Below are positions 7,940-17,817 of a DNA stretch of 64,000 nucleotides, piece after piece. A program made the translations under genes and the position numbers. Numbering within the stretch: position 1 is the first letter of the stretch; every line of letters begins with the position of its first letter. Under the pieces are notes generated by a model, which ran no database searches, was not told the DNA's origin, and worked only from the letters and a program-made list of their open reading frames with translations. This stretch comes from Candidatus Merdinaster equi. Its GTDB lineage: Bacteria > Bacillota > Clostridia > Lachnospirales > Lachnospiraceae. The stretch spans positions 1-64,000 of the forward strand of contig JAGHUF010000011.1 in NCBI GenBank assembly GCA_018064935.1, given 5' to 3'.

Positions 7940-10243
7940 ATGTCTGAAATTATTACAAGAGAGCTATCAGTTGGATACGACAAAAAAATAATAATTGGGA
8001 AGATAGGTCTGGAAGTTAAGGCTGGAAAAATAGTTGTACTTATTGGGCCAAATGGCGCCGGAAAATCCACTATTCTTAAGACTATTGCCGGATTTTTAAA
8101 GCCTGTAGGTGGAGCAGTATATTTTGATGGCAAATCTTCCGAAGATATTGGCTTGCAGGACAGGGCTAAGCTGGTTGCGTCTATGATGACGTCAGGATTC
8201 GGGGCAGAATATATGACCGTTTCTGATGTTGTCGCTGGCGGTAGATATCCATATACAGGGTTGCTGGGAAAGCTATCATCTGAGGATGAGAAGGAAATAA
8301 AGAAGGCACTGAGTATTGTTGGGGCATCCGAACATAAAGACAGAGAGTTTAACAAGCTTAGTGATGGGCAGAAACAGAGAGTGCTTCTGGCAAGAGCTAT
8401 CGCACAGAAGTCTAAGTTCATGATTCTTGATGAGCCCACAAGTTTTCTGGATATAGGTTATAAATTATCATTTATAGAAATACTAAAGGACTTGGCTACA
8501 AAAGAGAATATTGGCATTATTATGTCTTTGCATGAATTGGAAATGGCTGCCAAGGTTGCAGACACAGTTGTTTGCATTGCTGACGATGGAAAAATAGATA
8601 AAATTGGAAATCCGAAAGACGTATTTAAGAATCAGTATATTGAACAATTGTTCAATGTTAAGCCTGGACTTTTGAAGGAAACATACTGTTTTGAAAAAAT
8701 TGAAAATCCTATAGCTCAGGTTAAAGCAAAATTAGAAAATAAGAAGGCACATTTTCTCATGGTGCAGGGAACTATGTCAAGTGCAGGAAAGAGTCTTGTG
8801 GTGGCAGGATTATGCAGAATCTTTATGCAGGATGGATATAGGGTTGCCCCATTCAAATCTCAGAATATGGCACTCAACAGCTTCATTACTGAGGAGGGGC
8901 TGGAAATGGGAAGAGCACAGGTAATGCAAGCGGAGGCAGCCGGTGTAAAGCCAAGTGTTTATATGAACCCTATTCTGCTGAAACCTACAAGTGACAGTGG
9001 ATCGCAGATTATTGTTAATGGTAAGGTCAGGGGTAACATGCGAGCCAGGGATTATTTCGAATATAAGACAGAATTAGTGCCTGATATTCTTGCGGCAGTG
9101 GATAGGCTCCAGCAGCAGGCAGATATTATTGTGATAGAAGGAGCAGGCTCCCCGGCAGAGATTAATCTAAAGTCAAATGACATAGTAAATATGGGAATGG
9201 CTGCAATGGTAGATGCGCCTGTTCTACTTGTTGGTGACATCGACAGGGGAGGTGTATTCGCGCAGCTGTTAGGCACAATAGAACTTCTTGATAAAGAGGA
9301 AAGACAGCGCGTAAAAGGGCTCATTGTCAATAAGTTTAGAGGCGACAAGACTATTCTTGATCCGGGTCTGGAGATGTTGGAGAAGCGTGGAGGAATACCT
9401 ATAGCGGGTGTTGTTCCATATATGCGTTTAGCTCTTGAAGATGAGGATTCTCTTTCAGAAAAATTTGATAGAAATGATAAGGCTCCAATTAGTATTGGTG
9501 TAATTAAGCTACCTCATATTGCAAACTTTACAGATTTTGATGCCTTTGAACAGATACCAGACATTGGCATTCATTATATAACAGGTACCGGTGATGTAGA
9601 TGCGATGGATATGATTATTATTCCGGGCAGCAAAAATACAATTTCTGATATGGTATGGCTTAAGGAAAGCGGAATAGAATCTGAGGTAATAAAATATAGC
9701 TCTTCTGGCAGGCCAGTTATGGGAATATGCGGCGGATATCAGATGCTGGGAAAGAAAATACGTGATCCACTGGGAGTCGAAAATGGAGGGGAGATAAATG
9801 GCCTGGGTCTGCTTCCGGTTGAGACGGTTTTGACTAACAGGAAGTATCGAAGTCAGGTCATAGGAACAGTAGTCAATCCTACTGGTATTCTGTCAAAACT
9901 TTCGGGTAAAAGATACGAAGGCTATGAGATACATATGGGAGAAACAAAGCCTATTGAAGGGAATTTACCGGAATATACGTCAAATGGCTCGGGATATTGC
10001 AGCGGAAATGTATGGGGAACCTATGTACATGGAATATTTGACAGCGCGGATATCGTTACAGGAATAGTTGAAATTCTGGCAAAAGAAAAAAATATAGATG
10101 TAAATCTATCAAATGTAACGGATTACAAAGCATTAAAAGAAAAAGAATATGACCGTCTGGCAGATACTATGCGTGAGTATATGGACATGGAACTAATCTA
10201 CCAGATTATGGGTATGGAAGATGGAAAAGCAAAATCTGTTTGA
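7940..10243 (+). CDS. cbiP: ABC transporter ATPase fused to cobyric acid synthase (CbiP/CobQ)
   Basis: A 767-aa bifunctional protein. Residues 1-255 are a BtuD/FecE-type ATPase: Walker A GPNGAGKS, an LSDGQKQR signature, Walker B FMILDEP. From about residue 270 a complete cobyric acid synthase follows: the synthetase P-loop region [23 protein letters not shown], the [10 protein letters not shown] motif, and a class I glutaminase domain with Cys597 (MGICGGYQ) and His697 (YVHGIF). CobQ amidates cobyrinic acid a,c-diamide at b, d, e and g. Methionine 274 is an internal ATG that could give a free CobQ, but only a weak AAGG lies upstream. Fusing an importer ATPase to a biosynthetic enzyme is unusual. 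The stop overlaps cobT by 23 nt. Confidence 0.92.
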   Translation: MSEIITRELSVGYDKKIIIGKIGLEVKAGKIVVLIGPNGAGKSTILKTIAGFLKPVGGAVYFDGKSSEDIGLQDRAKLVASMMTSGFGAEYMTVSDVVAGGRYPYTGLLGKLSSEDEKEIKKALSIVGASEHKDREFNKLSDGQKQRVLLARAIAQKSKFMILDEPTSFLDIGYKLSFIEILKDLATKENIGIIMSLHELEMAAKVADTVVCIADDGKIDKIGNPKDVFKNQYIEQLFNVKPGLLKETYCFEKIENPIAQVKAKLENKKAHFLMVQGTMSSAGKSLVVAGLCRIFMQDGYRVAPFKSQNMALNSFITEEGLEMGRAQVMQAEAAGVKPSVYMNPILLKPTSDSGSQIIVNGKVRGNMRARDYFEYKTELVPDILAAVDRLQQQADIIVIEGAGSPAEINLKSNDIVNMGMAAMVDAPVLLVGDIDRGGVFAQLLGTIELLDKEERQRVKGLIVNKFRGDKTILDPGLEMLEKRGGIPIAGVVPYMRLALEDEDSLSEKFDRNDKAPISIGVIKLPHIANFTDFDAFEQIPDIGIHYITGTGDVDAMDMIIIPGSKNTISDMVWLKESGIESEVIKYSSSGRPVMGICGGYQMLGKKIRDPLGVENGGEINGLGLLPVETVLTNRKYRSQVIGTVVNPTGILSKLSGKRYEGYEIHMGETKPIEGNLPEYTSNGSGYCSGNVWGTYVHGIFDSADIVTGIVEILAKEKNIDVNLSNVTDYKALKEKEYDRLADTMREYMDMELIYQIMGMEDGKAKSV

Positions 10244-11303
10244 TATTAGAATAAAAAAACCAGATCGAAATATTTATACAGAAGCTAAGAAGCAATGGGA
10301 CAGCATTTCTAAACCATTAGATGGGCTGGGCGATTTTGAAAATATTATCTGCCAGATTGCGGCAATACAAAAAGAGTTATGTCCTGATATTTATGCTAGA
10401 ACGCTTATTGTTTTTTGCGCTGATAATGGAATTGTAGCCCACGGTGTAACTCAGAGTGAGCAGGATGTTACTAGGAAAGTGGCAATCGCTTTAGGAGAAA
10501 GCAGAAGCGCCGCAAGTGTTATTGCCAAAGGCGTTAAAGCGAATGTCTTGCCCGTGGATATTGGAATTAATTGTGAAGATAAAATATCTGGCGTATTAGA
10601 TATGAAGGTTGCGCATGGCACAAAAGATTTTCTCAGCAGCTCAGCGATGACTGAGAAGCAGACACTTCAGGCTATCGAGTGCGGAATCGAGCTTGCCCGT
10701 GAGCAAAAAAAAGCAGGAGCAGGATTGCTGGCAACGGGTGAGATGGGAATTGGTAATACCACTACTTCCTCAGCAGTTCTTGCAGCAATTCTTAAACTTG
10801 ATAGTGAGAAGATGGTGGGACGCGGAGCGGGACTTGATGATATTAAGCTTCAGAATAAAAGAGAAGTAGTCAGGATGGGAATAGAGAAGTATGCCGATGT
10901 TTTTAATCATATTGATGATGAGGCAGACCGCTCCTTTGAAATTTTAAGATGCCTTGGTGGACTGGATATTGCTGCTATGTGTGGTGTGTTTATTGGCGGA
11001 GCAATATACGGAGTGCCGGTAGTAATTGACGGAGTTATCAGTTCTGTTGCAGCTCTTCTGGCACAGATATTTGTACCGGGTACAAAGGAGTATATGATTG
11101 CGTCGCATGGCGGTAGAGAAGCAGGATTAGAAATTGCACTTAAGAAATTAGGATTAAGACCATTAATCAATGGAAATATGGCTTTAGGGGAGGGCACAGG
11201 CGCCCTTATGATATTCCCTCTTTTGGATAATGCTCTTTATTTATACAGGCATGGAACACGATTCGCTGATAATGAAATTGAAGATTATGAGAGGTTCTGC
11301 TGA
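10221..11303 (+). CDS. cobT: Nicotinate-nucleotide--dimethylbenzimidazole phosphoribosyltransferase
   Basis: A 360-aa enzyme that transfers phosphoribose from nicotinate mononucleotide to the lower-ligand base, giving alpha-ribazole phosphate. Motifs include [47 protein letters not shown], and near the C-terminus GEGTGA with Glu324 as the likely catalytic base. Full length for the family. It starts inside the end of the ATPase-CobQ gene, suggesting translational coupling. Confidence 0.95.
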   Translation: MEKQNLFDIRIKKPDRNIYTEAKKQWDSISKPLDGLGDFENIICQIAAIQKELCPDIYARTLIVFCADNGIVAHGVTQSEQDVTRKVAIALGESRSAASVIAKGVKANVLPVDIGINCEDKISGVLDMKVAHGTKDFLSSSAMTEKQTLQAIECGIELAREQKKAGAGLLATGEMGIGNTTTSSAVLAAILKLDSEKMVGRGAGLDDIKLQNKREVVRMGIEKYADVFNHIDDEADRSFEILRCLGGLDIAAMCGVFIGGAIYGVPVVIDGVISSVAALLAQIFVPGTKEYMIASHGGREAGLEIALKKLGLRPLINGNMALGEGTGALMIFPLLDNALYLYRHGTRFADNEIEDYERFC

Positions 11304-11336
11304 TTTGATTATGGCACTATTTGAAAGGATATACTG

Positions 11337-11879
11337 ATGATAACACTTATTGCTGGAACACCTGACAGCGGTAAATCTCTGCTTGCAGAAAATATAGCTG
11401 TGAAGCTATCTGGAGGTGGCAAGAAGTATTATTTGGCTACAATGGTTCCGTTTGGTGAAGAGGGCAAAATGCGTGTAGAGAAGCATCAAAGGATGCGTGA
11501 AGGGAAAGGCTTTATAACTTTGGAGTGGCCGGATGATATTAGTCTTAGACTAAATGACAGCATGGATTTTTCGGGTTCGACCATTCTTCTTGAATGCATG
11601 TCTAATCTTGTCGGAAACGAATTATATAGCGAAAATAATCACGGTACCAGTGATGAGATTCTTAGTAAAAAAATCATTGATGCCATGCACAAATTGAACG
11701 CTAAAGCGAAAAATGTAATTATTGTAACTAATGAATTTGCACTCGAAGACGAGCAGTATGATGCAGCGACAAAAAGGTATGTAAAACTTATTGCTATTGT
11801 TAATAAAGCGCTAATGGATATGGCAGACGAAACGTATATTCATAAAAATGGAGAATGGATGAGTAATGAAGCTAGTTAG
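11337..11879 (+). CDS. cobU: Adenosylcobinamide kinase/guanylyltransferase
   Basis: A 180-aa P-loop enzyme that phosphorylates adenosylcobinamide and then transfers GMP from GTP. The P-loop GTPDSGKS is at residues 7-14, a variant of the usual GGARSGKS. VEKHQRMREGKGF supplies the His (His50) expected to carry GMP, and ILLECMSNLVGNE matches the Walker B region. Normal length. AAAGGA precedes the start; the stop overlaps cobS by 14 nt. Confidence 0.85.
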   Translation: MITLIAGTPDSGKSLLAENIAVKLSGGGKKYYLATMVPFGEEGKMRVEKHQRMREGKGFITLEWPDDISLRLNDSMDFSGSTILLECMSNLVGNELYSENNHGTSDEILSKKIIDAMHKLNAKAKNVIIVTNEFALEDEQYDAATKRYVKLIAIVNKALMDMADETYIHKNGEWMSNEAS

Positions 11880-12636
11880 AAATCTAATTGTTGCTTTTTC
11901 CTTATATTCACAAATACCAATGCCGAGGTTTGAATGGCAGGAAGAGGATATGAAACATAATATGGTATTTCTTCCATGGATTGGGGCTGTTATTGGCCTT
12001 GTTTCCTTTGGATTATCCCATGTGCTTGGGCTGATAGAATTGCCACTTATATGTCAGATGGCGCTTTATTCACTGCTTCCACTGATTATAACCGGTGGTT
12101 TTCATGTGGATGGTTTTATGGATGTTCAGGATGCTATCCGATCATATAAATCCAGAGAGGAAAAACTTGAGATATTGAAGGATCCGCATATTGGGGCGTT
12201 TGCAGTTATAAGAATGGGAATCTACGCATTAATATGGATTGCTTCATTGTCTCAGATTGTTCATAAAGATAACACGTCAGTGCTGCATATGTACTTTGCG
12301 ATTTTCTTTATTGCCAGAGCATTTTCGGCAGTATCAAGTCAGTGCCTTAAGCATGCCAAAAAAGATGGAATGCTTAATATGGAGACAAAAGACTGTGGGA
12401 AAACTGATTTTGTTATATGCGTAATAGAACTTCTTGTGGGAATTGCTTTACTGGCACTTATTAATGTCTGGGCGATTATTGTTTGTGTATTGGTACTGGG
12501 GGTATATTTCATATATTACAGAAGTCTTTGCTACAGACAGTTTGGTGGTGTAACTGGTGATACAGCAGGTTATTGCATTACTACTCTTGAGGAGTGGCTT
12601 TTGGTTGCAATTGCAATTGCCTCTTTTTTTGTCTAG
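11866..12636 (+). CDS. cobS: Adenosylcobinamide-GDP ribazoletransferase (cobalamin synthase)
   Basis: A 256-aa membrane enzyme joining adenosylcobinamide-GDP to alpha-ribazole (phosphate). It has about 6 hydrophobic segments and the family's acidic motif, here GGFHVDGFMDVQDA, followed by DPHIGAFAV. The N-terminal LIVAFSLYSQIPMPRF is also typical. It lies between cobU and the phosphatase, in the usual order of the nucleotide-loop assembly genes. Confidence 0.93.
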   Translation: MKLVRNLIVAFSLYSQIPMPRFEWQEEDMKHNMVFLPWIGAVIGLVSFGLSHVLGLIELPLICQMALYSLLPLIITGGFHVDGFMDVQDAIRSYKSREEKLEILKDPHIGAFAVIRMGIYALIWIASLSQIVHKDNTSVLHMYFAIFFIARAFSAVSSQCLKHAKKDGMLNMETKDCGKTDFVICVIELLVGIALLALINVWAIIVCVLVLGVYFIYYRSLCYRQFGGVTGDTAGYCITTLEEWLLVAIAIASFFV

Positions 12637-12649
12637 CGGGGGCTGATAT

Positions 12650-13273
12650 ATGAAGGAAATAGAGTGTCTGCTTATAAGACATGGGAAAACACAGGGAAAT
12701 ATAGAAAAGCGATATATTGGATGTAAAACAGATGAGGAACTTTGCGCTGCAGGGATAGAAGAACTGGAGCGAGGGAAGCTTATTGACAGAACAAAGCTAA
12801 AAATAGATTCCAGGGTTTATATAAGTCCAATGCTTCGATGTGTTCAGTCAGCAGATATTTTACTGCCCGAATGTGAGAAAGAAGTAGTTGATGATTTTAG
12901 GGAAATAGATTTTGGCGCATTTGAAAATAAGACCTATGAGGAACTTAATGGAGATAAACATTACCAGAGGTGGATTGATTCAAATGGTACATTGCCATTT
13001 CCAAAAGGTGAATTAAGAGAAGTATTTATAGTAAGAAATATAAAGGCCTTTACTGATGTTCTATATAAGGAATGTGTGAGGAATACAGAAACTGTCATTC
13101 CTTTTGTGATTCATGGTGGAAGTATTATGGCTATAATGAGTTCTTTGACGGGAGAGGATTATTTTGATTTTCATATATCCTGTGGAGAAGGAATACTGGT
13201 AAAGTGTTTGGTAGGAGAGGGGAAGATAGATGTTATATCATATGATCGCATTTGCGTCGGGTGTGATACTTGA
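12650..13273 (+). CDS. cobC: Histidine phosphatase, probable alpha-ribazole phosphatase
   Basis: A 207-aa member of the histidine phosphatase superfamily with the catalytic RHG motif (LLIRHGKT, His11), a conserved Arg region (SPMLRCVQSA), the acid FREIDFGAFENKTYEEL and a second His in VIHGGS. Removal of the phosphate from alpha-ribazole-5'-phosphate or adenosylcobalamin-5'-phosphate is inferred from its position between cobS and cbiB. Its last 44 nt overlap cbiB. Confidence 0.85.
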   Translation: MKEIECLLIRHGKTQGNIEKRYIGCKTDEELCAAGIEELERGKLIDRTKLKIDSRVYISPMLRCVQSADILLPECEKEVVDDFREIDFGAFENKTYEELNGDKHYQRWIDSNGTLPFPKGELREVFIVRNIKAFTDVLYKECVRNTETVIPFVIHGGSIMAIMSSLTGEDYFDFHISCGEGILVKCLVGEGKIDVISYDRICVGCDT

Positions 13274-14213
13274 CTGGATAATAGGCGATCCCATGAATTT
13301 TCCACATCCTATTCGATGGATTGGAAGCTTGATTGGAAAACTGACTGATAAATGGCTATCTCCTTACCTGAACAATGGGAGAGATGCTAAAAAAGAAAGA
13401 ACAAAGGGACTATTTCTTGTACTGACCGTGATAGCCATAACACTAGTTGGTACTTCGATTATTGTATTCGGCGCTTATCTTATAAATGTTTATCTTGGAA
13501 TCATTGTTGAAGCTGTATTAGTTTGTTATCTTTTGGCAGCTAAAAGTCTGTATGTGGAAAGTATGAAGGTGAGTATGGCACTTAATAACGAAGGACTTGA
13601 GGCTGGAAGATATGCTGTGTCAATGATAGTAGGAAGAGATACCAATGTCCTTGATGAAAAGGGTGTAATCAGAGCTGCGGTAGAAACAGTAGCTGAGAAT
13701 ACATCAGATGGAATTATTGCACCGCTACTATATGCATTTATTGGCGGACCAATTCTTGGATTTGCATATAAGGCAATTAATACCATGGATTCAATGGTGG
13801 GCTATCATAGCGATAAGTATGAGGATTTCGGCCATTATGCAGCCAAGCTTGATGACGTGGTGAATTTTCTGCCAGCAAGAATCAGTGCATTCTTTATGAT
13901 TTTGGCATCCTTCCTGCTTGGAAGAAATTATTCTGGTAAGGATGCTGCAAGAATATTTAAAAGAGACAGATTCAATCACAAAAGCCCAAACTCCGCTCAG
14001 ACTGAAAGCGTATGCGCTGGAGCTCTGGGGATAATGCTTGCCGGAGATGCGAGTTATTTTGGAAAAATAGTTAAGAAACCTTTTATTGGTGATGATAAAC
14101 GAGAGATAGAAAATGCAGACATTCATAGAGCTGGTTTGCTGATGTTTGCAACAGAAGTTCTTATATTTTTTGTCGTAATGATTTTGGGATTGCTAATTGT
14201 TTGGCTCTGGTAA
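13230..14213 (+). CDS. cbiB: Adenosylcobinamide-phosphate synthase
   Basis: A 327-aa membrane enzyme that attaches aminopropanol phosphate to adenosylcobyric acid. It has the N-terminal family signature VILDWIIGDPMNFPHPIRWIG, the central ETVAENTSDGIIAPLLYAFIGG and GYHSDKYEDFGHYAAKLDDVVNFLPAR, with several membrane segments. AGAGGGGAAG upstream supports the start at 13230 despite the 44-nt overlap with the phosphatase. Confidence 0.94.
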   Translation: MLYHMIAFASGVILDWIIGDPMNFPHPIRWIGSLIGKLTDKWLSPYLNNGRDAKKERTKGLFLVLTVIAITLVGTSIIVFGAYLINVYLGIIVEAVLVCYLLAAKSLYVESMKVSMALNNEGLEAGRYAVSMIVGRDTNVLDEKGVIRAAVETVAENTSDGIIAPLLYAFIGGPILGFAYKAINTMDSMVGYHSDKYEDFGHYAAKLDDVVNFLPARISAFFMILASFLLGRNYSGKDAARIFKRDRFNHKSPNSAQTESVCAGALGIMLAGDASYFGKIVKKPFIGDDKREIENADIHRAGLLMFATEVLIFFVVMILGLLIVWLW

Positions 14214-14234
14214 ATGGTTTGGAAGGAAAAAAGA

Positions 14235-15278
14235 ATGAAGCATGGTGGAGACATATATTCGGGCGTAATTGAACACGACTTCTCGGTAAATATTAATCCG
14301 CTTGATTGCAGCAGAATAGTCAAAGAGATAATGGATGAAAGCGCAAAGAAAGTATGTAATTATCCTGACCCTTTTCAGAGGGAGTTTAGAGAAGCTGTTG
14401 CGTTTATCGAAGGAGTAAGTGCGGGAGAAGTATTTGGCGGAAATGGTGCATCCGAGCTATTTTTATCGCTTGTAACTATGATAGCACCTAAGAGGGTTAT
14501 GCTTCCGATTCCTTGTTTTGTTGGATATGAGCATGCCCTTTCATTAATTCGTGGATGTGAAATTGTCTATTACCAACTTGAGGAGAAAAAGGATTATTTA
14601 CTGGACAGACTATTCCTTGATGCATTGGAATATGAAGCGGCAAATGGGCTTGAACTGTTATTTCTGACCAATCCAAATAATCCGACAGGGAGGAATATTC
14701 CGAAGGATGTGCTTGATAAAACCTTTGAGATATGTTCAAGAAACAGCGTCAAAATTATTGCAGATGAATGCTTTATAAGACTATCTGATAGTGGCTGCTC
14801 ACTTGTACCATATATAAGGGATTATGAGGGCTTATTTGTTGTAAATGCGTTTACAAAATTTTTTTCCATTCCCGGAATAAGAGCTGGATACGTAATCTCA
14901 AATTATACGAATATCGAACGTCTTCCGAGTTATATGCCGGAATGGAATCTTTCAGTTGTTGCGCAGACAGCCGGAATTATATGTAGTAATTATCTTAATG
15001 GCGGTAATCTCGAGTATGAGTCCAGACAGATGATTCGTAAAGAGAGAGAGTACCTTATCAGCGAGCTAAGAAATATGGGATATAAGGTATACGACTCGGA
15101 TACGACTTTTATTCTCTTATATAGCGTAACCAATCTGTGTGAGTATTTAAGGAAAAGGAAGATACTTATAAGAGATTGCTCAAATTATAAGGGACTTAAT
15201 AAAGGTTTTTATAGAATAGCTGTTAAGACACATGCAGAAAATGAGCTATTGATAGAAGAATTAAAGAAGATGGTTTAG
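14235..15278 (+). CDS. cobD: L-threonine-O-3-phosphate decarboxylase (CobD-type aminotransferase fold)
   Basis: A 347-aa PLP enzyme of the class I/II aminotransferase fold, expected to make (R)-1-amino-2-propanol phosphate for CbiB. Signs are the N-terminal MKHGGDIYS typical of CobD, LTNPNNPTGR, IIADECFIRL and the PLP-lysine region AFTKFFSIPGIRAGY. The ATG at 14235 has GGAAGGA 7 nt upstream and begins at the family's usual N-terminus; an earlier in-frame ATG at 14214 is less likely. It directly follows cbiB, its product's consumer. Confidence 0.92.
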   Translation: MKHGGDIYSGVIEHDFSVNINPLDCSRIVKEIMDESAKKVCNYPDPFQREFREAVAFIEGVSAGEVFGGNGASELFLSLVTMIAPKRVMLPIPCFVGYEHALSLIRGCEIVYYQLEEKKDYLLDRLFLDALEYEAANGLELLFLTNPNNPTGRNIPKDVLDKTFEICSRNSVKIIADECFIRLSDSGCSLVPYIRDYEGLFVVNAFTKFFSIPGIRAGYVISNYTNIERLPSYMPEWNLSVVAQTAGIICSNYLNGGNLEYESRQMIRKEREYLISELRNMGYKVYDSDTTFILLYSVTNLCEYLRKRKILIRDCSNYKGLNKGFYRIAVKTHAENELLIEELKKMV

Positions 15279-15287
15279 GAGTAAGGT

Positions 15288-15929
15288 ATGGAATTGGAGC
15301 ATGTTCTTCCACAGGATATAGAAAAAAGAAGCTTTGAGATTATTACAAAAGAGCTTGAGCAAAAGAACATAGTTATAGATGAAGACAAAGCTTTTCTTAT
15401 AAAGAGAGCAATTCATACTACAGCAGATTTTGATTATGCGTCTTCATTGAGTTTTTCAGAGGATGCAATCACTATTATGGCCAAAATGATTAGGAACGGG
15501 GCCCACATTGTTACTGATACCAATATGGGTCTCTCTGGAATAAATAAAAATGAACTGAAAAAATATGGCGGCGAAGTGCATTGCTTTATGGCTGATGAGG
15601 ATGTTGCCATCGAGGCAAAACGAAGGGGAGTAACAAGAGCAGTAGTAAGCATGGAACGAGCCGCAATGCTTATAGATGATGTGATATTTGCTATTGGAAA
15701 TGCACCGACAGCGCTTATTAATCTCAGAGAGATGTATGACAGTAGAAAATTTATTCCTAAATTTATAATTGGCGTTCCGGTTGGATTTGTTAATGTGGAG
15801 TATGCAAAGGAATTAATAATGGAAACGGACATTCCCTATATAGTTAACTGTGGGAGAAAGGGTGGCAGTAATGTGGCTGCAGCTATATGTAATGCTGTTT
15901 TATATGAGATGAGAAAAGGGAATCTGTAA
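15288..15929 (+). CDS. cbiC: Cobalt-precorrin-8 methylmutase
   Basis: A 213-aa enzyme moving the C11 methyl group to C12 to give cobyrinic acid. GAHIVTDTNMGLSGINK contains the catalytic His, and GNAPTALINL, GVPVGFVNV and GRKGGSNVAAAICNA are further family motifs. Normal length. The next gene starts at the following base, in a chain of tightly packed ring-contraction genes. Confidence 0.95.
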   Translation: MELEHVLPQDIEKRSFEIITKELEQKNIVIDEDKAFLIKRAIHTTADFDYASSLSFSEDAITIMAKMIRNGAHIVTDTNMGLSGINKNELKKYGGEVHCFMADEDVAIEAKRRGVTRAVVSMERAAMLIDDVIFAIGNAPTALINLREMYDSRKFIPKFIIGVPVGFVNVEYAKELIMETDIPYIVNCGRKGGSNVAAAICNAVLYEMRKGNL

Positions 15930-17036
15930 ATGCGATATGGTTTTACAACTGGGAGCTGTAGTGCGGCAGCAGCCAAGGCAGCGGTCTATATGTTGCTTAC
16001 TGGGAATAGAAAAGAAAAAGTAATAATCACAACGCCTAAGGGGATAGATTTCCATGCTGAAATCGTAGATATTGTCATTGACGAAAACTGCGCCTGTTGC
16101 AGCGTAATAAAGGACGGCGGAGACGATCCTGATGTGACGACAGGTTCATATATATCTGTAAAGGCAGAGGTTATCTGCGATGGAGGCAACAGGATATTAA
16201 TAGAAGGTGGTGAAGGTGTAGGTCGAGTTACCAAGCCAGGTCTTGATCAGCCCATTGGTAATGCTGCAATTAATTCAGTACCAAGACAGATGATTGAAAA
16301 GGAAGTTAGAGAAGTAATGAATATTCTCGACTGCAAGGATACGATCACTATTACTGTTTCGGTTCCGGGTGGAGAAGAACTGGCGCAAAAAACCTTTAAT
16401 CCTCGGCTTGGAATAGTAGGTGGAATTTCCATTCTTGGAACCTCGGGTATAGTTGAGCCGATGAGTAGTCAGGCACTTCTTGATACTATTCGTGTGGAAC
16501 TGAATCAAAAGAGGGAGCTTGGAAATGAAATAATAGCAATAACACCAGGTAACTATGGACTGGATTTCATGAAAAAAAAGTTCGGCTACAATCTTGACGA
16601 GGCAGTAAAGTGCTCCAATTACATTGGTGACTCATTGGAAATGATTGCTGAGTTTGGGTTTAAGAAGGTGGTCTTGTGCGGACATATAGGGAAGCTTATT
16701 AAAGTCGCAGGTGGAATCATGAATACGCATTCCAGGGAGGCGGACTGTAGAATTGAGTTAATGATGTATTCTGCTTTTATGGCAGGTGCAGATAAAGATG
16801 TTTTAGCAAGAATCTCAGAGTGTATCTCAACCGATGCAGCATATGAATATATTCTAAAGGCTGGTCTTGAGAAAAAATTTATGGAAAATGTGATGGGGAA
16901 GATAGGGTTCTATCTGAATAAGAAGGTAGGAGGAAGATTTCAGATAGAATGCATCGTTTATTCCAATGAATTTGGTCTGTTGGGGGAGACTAAAGGGGCA
17001 AGAAAACTGATAGAAGGATTAGTAACAGGGGATTAG
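15930..17036 (+). CDS. cbiD: Cobalt-precorrin-5B C1-methyltransferase
   Basis: A 368-aa enzyme of the anaerobic pathway. The N-terminal RYGFTTGSCSAAAAKAA is the CbiD signature, followed by GDDPDVTTG, GGEGVGRVTKPGL, GGISILGTSGIVEPMS and GHIGKLIKVAGGIMNTHS. Full length. The presence of CbiD marks the oxygen-independent (early cobalt insertion) route, in line with CbiK and CbiG. Confidence 0.96.
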   Translation: MRYGFTTGSCSAAAAKAAVYMLLTGNRKEKVIITTPKGIDFHAEIVDIVIDENCACCSVIKDGGDDPDVTTGSYISVKAEVICDGGNRILIEGGEGVGRVTKPGLDQPIGNAAINSVPRQMIEKEVREVMNILDCKDTITITVSVPGGEELAQKTFNPRLGIVGGISILGTSGIVEPMSSQALLDTIRVELNQKRELGNEIIAITPGNYGLDFMKKKFGYNLDEAVKCSNYIGDSLEMIAEFGFKKVVLCGHIGKLIKVAGGIMNTHSREADCRIELMMYSAFMAGADKDVLARISECISTDAAYEYILKAGLEKKFMENVMGKIGFYLNKKVGGRFQIECIVYSNEFGLLGETKGARKLIEGLVTGD

Positions 17037-17037
17037 T

Positions 17038-17805
17038 ATGAATGATTTGAATATACATTTTGTCGGTGCAGGTCCAGGAGCAGTTGATCTGATTACTGTC
17101 AGAGGAATGGAGCTGTTAAAGAAGGCAAAGATTGTCATATATGCAGGCTCATTAGTTAATCCACAGCTTCTTAACTATTCTCCAGAAGCAGAAATATATG
17201 ACAGCTCAAAAATGACTCTTGATGAAGTTATAGAGGTAATGAAAAAAAGCTGCGTTGAGGGCAAAGAACTGGTAAGACTTCATACTGGTGAACCAAGCAT
17301 ATATGGTGCGGTGAGAGAGCAGATGGATGCTCTTGATGAGCTGGGTATAGGATATGATTCCTGCCCCGGGGTAAGTGCATGCTTTGGAGCCGCTGCGAGC
17401 TTAAATCTTGAATATACCTTACCCGAGGTATCTCAGTCGCTGGTTATTACGCGAATGGCTGGAAAGACAAAGGTGCCGGAATTTGAAAGTATTGAGAGCT
17501 TTGCTTCGCACAAGGCAACCATGGCTATTTATTTAAGCACTTCCATGTTAGATGAGTTAAGTGAGAGACTAATCCGGGGAGGATATTCAGAAGATACTCC
17601 GGCTGCAATAGTTTATAAGGCAACCTGGCCGGAGGAGGAAAAATATATATGTACAGTTAAGGAACTTCCCAGTGTCGCGATGGAACATGGCATTACTAAG
17701 ACAGCGCTTATTTTGGTGGGTGATGTTATTGATACAACCAATTATGAGAAATCCAGATTATATGCCGAAGATTTTTCTACAGAATACAGGCAGGCAAAAA
17801 AATAA
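17038..17805 (+). CDS. cbiF: Cobalt-precorrin-4 C11-methyltransferase
   Basis: A 255-aa SAM-dependent tetrapyrrole methylase. It has FVGAGPGAVDLITVRG at the N-terminus, VIYAGSLVNPQLL, the RLHTGEPSIYGAVREQMDAL region and CPGVSACFGAAASL. These are the CbiF/CobM hallmarks and separate it from CbiL and CbiH. It starts 1 nt after the cbiD stop. Confidence 0.94.
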   Translation: MNDLNIHFVGAGPGAVDLITVRGMELLKKAKIVIYAGSLVNPQLLNYSPEAEIYDSSKMTLDEVIEVMKKSCVEGKELVRLHTGEPSIYGAVREQMDALDELGIGYDSCPGVSACFGAAASLNLEYTLPEVSQSLVITRMAGKTKVPEFESIESFASHKATMAIYLSTSMLDELSERLIRGGYSEDTPAAIVYKATWPEEEKYICTVKELPSVAMEHGITKTALILVGDVIDTTNYEKSRLYAEDFSTEYRQAKK

Positions 17806-17817
17806 AGAAGCAGAGAA

